Below are positions 46,520 through 52,612 of a stretch of DNA of 64,000 nucleotides, piece after piece. This DNA comes from Nitrosococcus halophilus Nc 4 (GTDB lineage Bacteria > Pseudomonadota > Gammaproteobacteria > Nitrosococcales > Nitrosococcaceae). The notes below the pieces were generated by a model that saw only the letters and a list, made by a program, of their open reading frames with translations, searched no databases and was not told where the DNA came from. Location of the stretch: contig NC_013960.1 of assembly GCF_000024725.1 (NCBI RefSeq), positions 766,261-830,260 on the forward strand, given 5' to 3'. How positions within the stretch are numbered: position 1 is the first letter of the stretch; the number at the start of each line of letters is the position of its first letter. Made by a program: the position numbers and the translations under genes.

Positions 46520-46810
46520 TTAGAGAAGAAACCCACCCACATTCACATTGTTCTGGGCATGCTGGTTCTGAGTGTTGGTGTTGCGCACATCAGAGAACCC
46601 GAAGTTAGCCACATTGTTGCCTACCGCATTATTAATGCCCTGGAACTGGTCAATGGACTGGACTGGGTTGACGCTAACGAAGCGGTCCCCCATAGGTCCC
46701 CAGTACAGGCTGCGGCTTTTAAGGGCGCGCATTCCGCCGCGGACGGAAGTCATGGCGTCCTGGTCCAGGGTTTTGCTCTCGGCCAAGTCAGTGATAAAGA
46801 GTGTGCTCAT
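46520..46810 (-). CDS. Double-glycine leader peptide 1 (RiPP-like or secreted Asn-rich peptide)
   Basis: The 96-residue product has a 26-residue leader STLFITDLAESKTLDQDAMT then SVRGG, and a 70-residue core with QSIDQFQGINNAVGNNVANF and an Asn/Gln-rich end (NTNTQNQHAQNNVNVGG). AGGAGAACACACC precedes the ATG. It is first in a two-gene unit with 46186-46455 (64 bp apart). The Leu-Asp-x3-Met-x2-(V/L)-Arg-Gly-Gly leader points to export by a leader-cleaving ABC transporter encoded elsewhere. Confidence 0.78.
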   Translation of the reverse strand: MSTLFITDLAESKTLDQDAMTSVRGGMRALKSRSLYWGPMGDRFVSVNPVQSIDQFQGINNAVGNNVANFGFSDVRNTNTQNQHAQNNVNVGGFLL

Positions 46811-47259
46811 GGTGTGTTCTCCTTTAAATTGAAAGTTAAATCATTCATTAAGCTTTAAATTTGGAACCGAAATTTTTTCGGTGCTTACCCAACAGATTGC
46901 AGTTGCCGTGCCAAGTGGGTAGTCGAGGGGGCGTGATATTTTTAAGTCTATGATTTAATGAATATTATATTTTCTCTCCAGGACATGCCTGACGACTCAC
47001 GGGAAGAGAAATGTTTAAAAAGTTGGTTTGATGGCAACAATAAAAATAGGGTGTTCGTTGGCGGGTTGCTCTTGGGGGTAAAGGGCAAAGAAAAACGGAG
47101 AGATGCTGTGGGTGGGGGATGAGAGGGAAGTAAGTACCTGCCTCTTGGAGGGCGTTGACTTATCCATAACAATCCCAGAGAGATTGTGGCCTTTTTTATA
47201 ACTTGTTGTTGTTACTGGATAATTAAGGCCATGTTGAGTAAAGTATCAGCTTCTTATAG
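46811..47259. other. Gene-free region upstream of the peptide genes
   Basis: AT-rich, with no convincing ORF. It should contain the minus-strand promoter for the peptide genes: TAAAGCTTAATGAATGATTT-like sequence lies 20-55 bp upstream of ATG 46810 on that strand, but no clear -35/-10 pair was fixed. Confidence 0.35.
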
Positions 47260-47357
47260 CTATAGCGTTTCCCAAAGAGGAGAGATACGGTTGGATTGAG
47301 AACTTAAGGCCCGACTAAGTCGATATTCGTATCTCATTTATTCGGGAAACGCTATAG
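47260..47357. mobile_element. 98-bp MITE-like element with 14-bp terminal inverted repeats
   Basis: CTATAGCGTTTCCC (47260-47273) and GGGAAACGCTATAG (47344-47357) are exact inverted repeats bounding a non-coding segment. The element lies 41 bp before the hicBA cassette boundary. No second copy was seen in the window. Confidence 0.75.
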
Positions 47358-47398
47358 AAAGTTTCTGTTATAAAGTAGATTTTTTATATCTATCCTAT

Positions 47399-47406
47399 GT
47401 TAGCGG
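47399..47406 (+). repeat. 5' boundary of an integron-type gene cassette (R'-like site)
   Basis: GTTAGCGG at 47399-47406 is the exact reverse complement of CCGCTAAC at 47835-47842, the R'' end of the attC site. This is the arrangement expected when a cassette is inserted at G/TTAG with its own attC split across its ends. Confidence 0.7.
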
Positions 47407-47436
47407 CAGCAAATGAACAGTAAGGAGGTAATGGCC

Positions 47437-47649
47437 ATGAAGAACGAATATACCGCTGTTGTAAAACAGGAAGACGATTGGTGGGTGGGGTGGATCGAAG
47501 AAGTTCCTGGGGTCAACTGCCAAGAAAAGACCTACGAAGAATTGAAAGAGACTTTGAAAATTACATTAAAAGAGGCACTAGAATTTAACCGCCAGGATGC
47601 GCTGACTGCCGCTGGCAGCGGTTATAAGGAAGAAAAAATTGCTATATGA
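47437..47649 (+). CDS. hicB: HicB-family antitoxin
   Basis: The 70 residues (KNEYTAVVKQEDDWWVGWIE, VPGVNCQEKTYEELKETLK) form a HicB partial RNase-H-like fold without an added DNA-binding domain. AAGGAGG lies eight bases before ATG 47437; ATGs at 47413 and 47431 are less well placed. It overlaps hicA by 4 bp. The pair is the whole coding content of an integron-type cassette. The frame is intact. Confidence 0.85.
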   Translation: MKNEYTAVVKQEDDWWVGWIEEVPGVNCQEKTYEELKETLKITLKEALEFNRQDALTAAGSGYKEEKIAI

Positions 47650-47834
47650 AGAGAAATGAACTTCTCCAGTACCTACGCAGCCAAGGATGTGATCTTTTGA
47701 GGGAAGGTGGTAAACATTCATGGTGGCATAATCCTGCTCTGAACAAACGATCTGCAATTCCAAGGCATTCCGAAATAAAAGATATCTTGGCAAAGAAGAT
47801 ATGCAAAGACCTTGGTGTAGAGCCAATCAAATAG
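47646..47834 (+). CDS. hicA: HicA-family mRNA interferase toxin
   Basis: The 62 residues carry the double-stranded-RNA-binding fold of HicA with the active-site His24 in GGKHSWWHNP and IPRHSEIKDILAKKICKDLG. The ATG overlaps the hicB stop (ATGA). The stop codon abuts the attC site. Unlike the pair at 45.5 kb, both genes here are intact. Confidence 0.87.
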   Translation: MKRNELLQYLRSQGCDLLREGGKHSWWHNPALNKRSAIPRHSEIKDILAKKICKDLGVEPIK

Positions 47835-47900
47835 CCGCTAACAAGGCGCTGCACTTGACCGTTTTTTCACTGCGCTCAAAAACGGCAAGTGAGCTTTGTC
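47835..47900 (+). repeat. attC recombination site of the hicBA cassette, cut short by an intron
   Basis: CCGCTAAC (R'') is followed by AAGGCGCTG, the stem CACTTG-CCGTTTTT (47852-47866, with one extrahelical A at 47858), a CACTGCGCTC-type apical part, then AAAAACGG-CAAGTG (47878-47891) and AGCTTTGTC. The imperfect palindrome with an unpaired base on one strand is typical of attC. GTTAGCGG should follow TTTGTC but GTGTG of a group II intron is found there instead. No integron integrase is in the window. Confidence 0.82.
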
Positions 47901-48180
47901 GTGTGTGCCAGGCATGGCATTTAACTAGTGGGGTGAAAGTCCCGATACCAGGTAATCGCAGAGCCGAAGGTTAGCTAAAGGGCAAGGGCCAACTCTTGAG
48001 GGGAGGTCTGAAGGAAGCCCAAGGCAAAATCGCGGGGCGATGGACAAGAACCCAATAAGAGGTGTGATACCAATTTAATCAAAGAGTGCAATCTATTAAG
48101 GCTTCAAGCAATTGTTTAGACTGAACTTATACAATGCAAAATTACATGAAATTGGTATGAGGTACTCGGGGCCAGTGGGC
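47901..48180 (+). mobile_element. Group IIC intron 5' fragment inserted in attC
   Basis: The sequence opens with GTGTGTGCCAGGCATGGCAT, a group II 5' end (GUGYG), and then has TAGTGGGGTGAAAGTCC, a hallmark of domain I, and helices to about 48065. Group IIC-attC introns are known to insert in attC sites right after TTGT(Y), exactly as here. No reverse transcriptase frame follows, and the fragment is interrupted by a small palindromic element at 48067. The right limit is uncertain. Confidence 0.75.
48067..48158. mobile_element. 92-bp MITE-like element, ATACCAATTT termini
   Basis: ATACCAATTT (48067-48076) and AAATTGGTAT (48149-48158) are exact terminal inverted repeats. A half copy of the left 31 bases (29 identical) is at 50066-50095 in reverse orientation. 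It sits inside the group II intron fragment. Confidence 0.78.
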
Positions 48181-48319
48181 ACGTGACCATTAAGCCCTCC
48201 ATCTGCAACGGGAGTGCGTTTTATAAATTGGGCGTCTACGCAGGGGGAAGTCATAGGAATTTTGAACACCCCAAAGGCATGCGCGTCACGCTCTCTGAAA
48301 AACCCGGTACAAAGGAAAC

Positions 48320-48781
48320 GAGATCACGGATCTTGTTACCGATCTATTGGCAGATCCAAGTGCCCAGCCATTATTGTCCCTTGTTGCAACTGTCAACGAT
48401 CATGTTGTCGGGCATATTCTTTTCACGAATGTACGAATTAAGCATTCTCAACGGCTAGTTTCTTCAGCAATTCTTGCTCCTCTATCGGTGCACCCAGAAT
48501 ACCAAAATCAGGGTATCGGAGGTTGACTTATCAAGGAAGGACTAAAACAACTGAAGGCGGCGGGTATTGAACTAGTATTTGTACTCGGACATCCTGGCTA
48601 TTATCCAAAGTATGGCTTTTCCGCCGCTGGGATAAAGGGATTCTACGCACCGTATCCAATCCCGCCTGAAAATTCCGATGCTTGGATGGTCCAGGAACTT
48701 CATTCGGGGGTTATTGGGCATGTTAAAGGACAAGTGATATGCGCTGATGTCCTCAATAATCCAAAGCATTGGCGAGAATAA
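48320..48781 (+). pseudogene. GNAT N-acetyltransferase with in-frame stop and lost N terminus
   Basis: One frame from 48320 to TAA 48779-48781 reads as a GNAT enzyme: LLSLVATVNDHVVGHILFTN, ILAPLSVHPEYQNQGIGG, then after TGA 48524-48526 LIKEGLKQLKAAGIELVFVL, GHPGYYPKYGFSAAG. The acetyl-CoA loop (Q-x-x-G-x-G) is split by the stop, and the normal N-terminal 25 or so residues are absent. Confidence 0.85.
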
Positions 48782-48829
48782 ATATCCGCGAAACTACGAG
48801 AAAGGCATGCAAACTATTTAGGAATTGAT

Positions 48830-49168
48830 ATGAACCCTATTGAATGGAGTGATTTTCAAAAAGTTGAACTGAGAGTGGGGACCATCGTCGAGGTTGAAGA
48901 CTTTCCTGAAGCAAGAAGACCTGCTTTCAAGCTAAAAGTAGACTTTGGTGATGAAATAGGAATCAAGAAATCTAGTGCACAAATTACCGATCTTTATGAT
49001 AAGCAGTCATTGCTTGGTAAACAGGTGATGGCGGTTGTAAATTTTCCACCCAAGCAAATAGGGCCAATCATATCTGAGTGTTTGGTTACGGGATTTCACC
49101 GCGATGATGGGGCGGTTGTATTGGCAGTGCCAGATACCGAAGCGCCTAATGGTGCAAAGCTAGCCTAA
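48830..49168 (+). CDS. CsaA-like tRNA-binding-domain protein
   Basis: The 112 residues are a single EMAP/tRNA-binding OB domain: FQKVELRVGTIVEVEDFPEA, KLKVDFGDEIGIKKSSAQIT and GKQVMAVVNFPPKQIGPIIS. Stand-alone versions in Bacillus (CsaA) have export-chaperone activity; the role here is not known. The ATG is 48 bp after the dead acetyltransferase gene. Confidence 0.88.
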   Translation: MNPIEWSDFQKVELRVGTIVEVEDFPEARRPAFKLKVDFGDEIGIKKSSAQITDLYDKQSLLGKQVMAVVNFPPKQIGPIISECLVTGFHRDDGAVVLAVPDTEAPNGAKLA

Positions 49169-49253
49169 ATAAGGAATGTTCACGCGGGCGCCAAAAAAGC
49201 ACGATTTTGAAAGCACTAAAAATGAAGAATTTTGGGGCTTTTCTACAGCCCCG

Positions 49254-49664
49254 TTAGGACTTTCTATCAAGAAACTCAGAAATAGAAATAGCAATGGAGG
49301 GAAATTCTTTTAACAATTTGTTGTCTTGCGTTATGAGCGGTGTGTTTAACTGGTGAGCAAGTGCAACAAATTCGCAATCGTATGATGAACACTTGCTTTC
49401 ATTTACGAGCGCAAGGATATGAGGAGAAGGTACATCAAATTCATTATTTATCATTATCAATTCAGCATTCTCTTGGATTCGAAGTGCCTTTTCAAGAGTA
49501 ATGAGGCCCTTTCTGAGGTAAAGAGTTAATATATTTCTAAACTCACTCTTCCAAAGAGAGGGGGCAGCCCAGACGGGATCTATTCTGTACAGTGTGTCTA
49601 CTGAATCAGAAAATGGTGTAGGAAGTAACAGATACGCAATAACATTTGTATCAGCAACGATCAT
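49254..49664 (-). CDS. vapC: PIN-domain toxin (VapC family)
   Basis: The 136-residue PIN ribonuclease keeps the acidic residues: Asp5 (IVADTNVIAYLL), Glu in SLWKSEFRNIL, Asp in SSYDCEFVALA and Asp in LITQDNKLL. It overlaps vapB by 4 bp in the usual antitoxin-first order. Confidence 0.88.
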   Translation of the reverse strand: MIVADTNVIAYLLLPTPFSDSVDTLYRIDPVWAAPSLWKSEFRNILTLYLRKGLITLEKALRIQENAELIMINNEFDVPSPHILALVNESKCSSYDCEFVALAHQLNTPLITQDNKLLKEFPSIAISISEFLDRKS

Positions 49665-49903
49665 GGCCTGCCTTCATTAATCGCTTGATCTATCTCCTCT
49701 GTTGAAATTACTCCAGGTGTGATCTGGGAGCGTAGAGCTTGGATATTCTGGAGTCTCTCATTTGGAGAGATACGGCTAGGCAATAGTGTTTTTTTCAGAC
49801 AAACAATGACTTCGCTGTTGATGCTTCTATGGTGCTGTTCTGCAATATGTTTCAACGCATTGTATAAATCATCTGGGATGTTTTTTATGGTCAGTGTGGG
49901 CAT
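49661..49903 (-). CDS. vapB: Ribbon-helix-helix antitoxin (FitA/VapB-like)
   Basis: From ATG 49903 the 80 residues begin with an Arc-type ribbon-helix-helix (PTLTIKNIPDDLYNALKHIA, then HHRSINSEVIVCLKK) and end in a toxin-binding tail. A 26-bp perfect palindrome lies 29 bp upstream of the start, a likely self-repression site. Confidence 0.85.
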   Translation of the reverse strand: MPTLTIKNIPDDLYNALKHIAEQHHRSINSEVIVCLKKTLLPSRISPNERLQNIQALRSQITPGVISTEEIDQAINEGRP

Positions 49904-49931
49904 ATTGAAAATTCTCCAATCCATATTAATG

Positions 49932-49957
49932 GTTTCATTATGGTACCATAATGAAAC
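49932..49957 (-). promoter_or_regulatory. 26-bp perfect palindrome, probable VapB operator
   Basis: GTTTCATTATGG and CCATAATGAAAC are exact reverse complements around TA, centred between 49944 and 49945. The site is where an antitoxin-toxin complex would block the vapBC promoter. Confidence 0.75.
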
Positions 49958-50065
49958 ATGGTCAAGTAATGCATAATAGTAGCCAGTGAGCCTGTTAGAT
50001 TTTAATTATGAGTGGCATGGATAGTCTTTAGAAGATAGGCGATGTTCTCGGAAACGTAGACGAGA

Positions 50066-50095
50066 ATAGATTGCATTCTTTGGTTAAATTGGTAT
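50066..50095 (-). repeat. Half copy of the ATACCAATTT element
   Basis: The reverse complement of this stretch matches 48067-48097 except at two positions. Only one end is present. The surrounding 49958-50341 region has no convincing gene; an open minus-strand frame over 50100-50260 (FLPHGNLRLLIRWFKN, ARLNRYYKRA) may be debris of an unknown protein. Confidence 0.7.
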
Positions 50096-50341
50096 GAGGA
50101 GTTGATTTTCCTGACCTTTTATCCCAGCAGGTGATTCTTCTCCGTGCGCCCAACGCACGCTACTTGCCCGCTTGTAGTAGCGGTTGAGCCGTGCGAAACC
50201 GACCGCATTCTTAAACCACCGGATCAACAGCCTTAAGTTTCCGTGCGGCAAGAAGCTCCACTAGATACGGGGAAAATTGCTATTCAAACCGGAACACCAC
50301 CCTCCTGAACCGAAGGAGTCCCTGTCTGGTGAGTATTTCGC

Positions 50342-50608
50342 CTATCTGTTTTGAAGTTTTTTGGAAATGTTTATGCCGAGCCAGGCACCGACTCCTGAAG
50401 CGAGTATGATAGGTGGCGTCATAACGAGAAATAGGGCATAGGCGAATCCCACAAGGCTGCCGGACTCAACCCCATATAAAAAGACGGCGGCAAGAAGCGG
50501 TGCGATAAAGCCCCATAAAAAACGACGAGAGAAAATCCCAATAATTACGCCGAGAACAAAGACAATGAGTATATAGGGAAGTAAATCTGAAGGTATTAAA
50601 TTTTCCAT
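50342..50608 (-). CDS. Small membrane protein of unknown function
   Basis: The 88 residues contain three predicted transmembrane helices (YILIVFVLGVIIGIFS, WGFIAPLLAAVFLYGV, YALFLVMTPPIILASG) and a basic C terminus. I recognise no family. It is transcribed away from the RNase T2 gene. Confidence 0.6.
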   Translation of the reverse strand: MENLIPSDLLPYILIVFVLGVIIGIFSRRFLWGFIAPLLAAVFLYGVESGSLVGFAYALFLVMTPPIILASGVGAWLGINISKKLQNR

Positions 50609-50718
50609 TTGTGGCCACTTATTAAATATTTAGTATTCATTTTTGACCAATTTGAGCCCCAAGTATAGATGACTGAGGCGGTTCCCACATTAATACAGAG
50701 ATTAAGGATAGAGCAAGT

Positions 50719-51735
50719 ATGATGTCCCGCTGGATAAAAAATGCCGCTCTGGTATGCTCCGTGGCCGTTGGCTTTTTTTGTGCTCAAGTCCCTTGGGCAG
50801 CCCCGGTGAGCGGTATTTTTGCCGCCGAGAGATCCTGTCCTGCCTATGTTTCAAAAAACAAGCAGACCAATCCAGATAGCGCCCAGATCGTGGCGGGGGA
50901 GCGTTACCGGGCATTTGAGGCCAACAAGCCCGATAATCCAGGCTGGTACCGAATCCGGGTCCCTTCCGCCGGGCCTAAGGAACGCTGGGTCAGTGTCGAC
51001 TGTGGCAAATTTCAGGCAGGAGACCCAGGGGGGAATGGAGTGGGAGGCAATGCTTGCAATGTCGCCGGTCAAGGGGATAGCTATGTGCTGGCCTTGAGTT
51101 GGCAGCCAGCTTTTTGCGAAACTAAGCCCCAAAAACCGGTTTGTCGTTTGACTGATCCGAGCGCTTATCAAGCCCGCCATTTCACCCTCCATGGTCTCTG
51201 GCCTAACAAGCAGGCGTGCGGCAAGAGCTATGGTTTTTGTGGGGAGATCAAAATGCAGGAACAGGACTTTTGCGATTACCCGGAGGTTATCCTTACCCCT
51301 CTTTTCCGTGATGATGCGCTGGCCCAGGTGATGCCCAGTGTGGAAGTTGACTCTTGCCTTGAGCGTCACGAGTGGCACAAGCACGGTACTTGCCAGGCGG
51401 ACTGGTCGGCGGAGAAATACTTCCAGGTATCGGTGGATTTGACGCGCCAGTTCAATGATGCTGGTATGGCCTACTTTATGAACCGGAAGATTGGCCGGGA
51501 AGTCCGAACCGAGGATTTTCTCACCCGGTTGGCCGCTGTGCTGGGTTCAGGAGCCCGGGAACGGATCAAGCTGGAGTGTGAACAGGGGATGTTGGTGGAG
51601 GTCCAAATAAGCCTGACGGGGGCTTTGACTCCGGGGACCGATTTGGAAGTCCTCATCGCCCAAGCGCCTAAGCAAAGCGGATCGGATTGTGGGTCCCACT
51701 TCCGGGTGGACCCCATAGGATTGTCTAGCCAGTGA
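50719..51735 (+). CDS. Secreted RNase T2-family ribonuclease
   Basis: Endoribonuclease predicted to act in the periplasm or outside. A signal peptide (AALVCSVAVGFFCAQVPWAA) is followed by an SH3-like N-terminal extension (about 40-110) and the RNase T2 domain with both active-site blocks, FTLHGLWP and HEWHKHGTC, and the disulfide cysteines. The 338 residues exceed the E. coli enzyme because of the extension. The next gene overlaps its stop by 4 bp. Confidence 0.92.
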   Translation: MMSRWIKNAALVCSVAVGFFCAQVPWAAPVSGIFAAERSCPAYVSKNKQTNPDSAQIVAGERYRAFEANKPDNPGWYRIRVPSAGPKERWVSVDCGKFQAGDPGGNGVGGNACNVAGQGDSYVLALSWQPAFCETKPQKPVCRLTDPSAYQARHFTLHGLWPNKQACGKSYGFCGEIKMQEQDFCDYPEVILTPLFRDDALAQVMPSVEVDSCLERHEWHKHGTCQADWSAEKYFQVSVDLTRQFNDAGMAYFMNRKIGREVRTEDFLTRLAAVLGSGARERIKLECEQGMLVEVQISLTGALTPGTDLEVLIAQAPKQSGSDCGSHFRVDPIGLSSQ

Positions 51736-52214
51736 ACTTATCCCCCATGTTTCGCAAAGACTTCAGAACCATTTTTTTTACCGTGGGTATTGCGCTGTGG
51801 TTTTGGGGGGGCGGTTTTAGTCATTTGGCAATGGCCGAAACCAGGGGGGCAAATACTTTAGTTATCAATATCATAGGCATTAAACCCGTGGAAGGGCAGG
51901 TTCGGGTTGCCCTCTATAATGCTGCCGAGAAGTGGCTGGAAGAATCCTTTTTCAATACTGTGCTGGAGGTGAAGAGCCAGAAAGTTGAGTGGAGAGTCGA
52001 TGATGTCCCCGAAGGGGAATATGGGATAGCGGCTTTTCACGATCAAAATAAAAATGGCGAAGCTGATCGTAATTTTCTTGGGATACCTAAAGAGTCCTAT
52101 GGTTTTTCTAATAATGTAAAAGCTGTTTTTAGAGCCCCTCAATGGGATGAAGTCAAATTTATTGTGAATTCAACTAAGGAAGTTGAGGTAAAGCTAGAAA
52201 GTTGGAATCAGTAA
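51732..52214 (+). CDS. DUF2141 secreted protein
   Basis: The 160-residue product starts at GTG overlapping the RNase stop. It has a signal (TIFFTVGIALWFWGGGFSHL, cleavage after AMAE region) and the DUF2141 pattern GQVRVALYNAAEKWL, VPEGEYGIAAFHDQNKNGEA and LGIPKESYGFSNN. The family is uncharacterised; it is predicted to be a beta-sandwich. Confidence 0.85.
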   Translation: MNLSPMFRKDFRTIFFTVGIALWFWGGGFSHLAMAETRGANTLVINIIGIKPVEGQVRVALYNAAEKWLEESFFNTVLEVKSQKVEWRVDDVPEGEYGIAAFHDQNKNGEADRNFLGIPKESYGFSNNVKAVFRAPQWDEVKFIVNSTKEVEVKLESWNQ

Positions 52215-52227
52215 ATAGGAAAGCAAG

Positions 52228-52548
52228 ATGAAAAATAAACGTACCCTTGGAAACACAGTGTTGACCCTCATTTTTCTTATTTGGAGTCAAGCCGGAGTGG
52301 GTGGCCAGGCTGATTCTTTTATGGAAGGATGTTTGAAAAGTCGAGGAGCTAATCGTGCCCAGTGTGAATGTATGTACAAGGAAACCCAGGGCAAACTGCC
52401 TGCAGAAGAGGCCGCATTTATCATTGCCTCAATGAGTGGCGATATGGCGGCCATTCAGGAGGCGGCCGCAAAACTGTCCCCTGAACAAAAGCAGAAAGCG
52501 CTTTTTTCCTGGCCTGGAGTCATTGATAAGTGTGTATTTTTAAAATAG
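52228..52548 (+). CDS. Small secreted Cys-containing protein, unknown
   Basis: The 106 residues have a signal peptide (NTVLTLIFLIWSQAGVGGQA) and a helical domain with four cysteines (GCLKSRGANRAQCECMYK ... DKCVFLK). No family recognised. It follows the DUF2141 gene by 13 bp, forming a three-gene secreted-protein unit with the RNase. Confidence 0.7.
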   Translation: MKNKRTLGNTVLTLIFLIWSQAGVGGQADSFMEGCLKSRGANRAQCECMYKETQGKLPAEEAAFIIASMSGDMAAIQEAAAKLSPEQKQKALFSWPGVIDKCVFLK

Positions 52549-52612
52549 TAACAGATCATGCATGTGTGTCTGCAATTCGAAAATCTTATTTAGATGCCAT
52601 TTGAAATAAAAG

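Noticed and set aside
46948-47172. 74-codon minus-strand ORF upstream of the peptide genes
   Set aside because: No double-glycine leader, no ribosome site, Pro/Ser-rich random-like translation.
49234-49252. GGGGCT/AGCCCC hairpin next to the vapC stop
   Set aside because: It has no T run on either strand, so I did not call a terminator; GTTAGGA beside it does not complete an attC.
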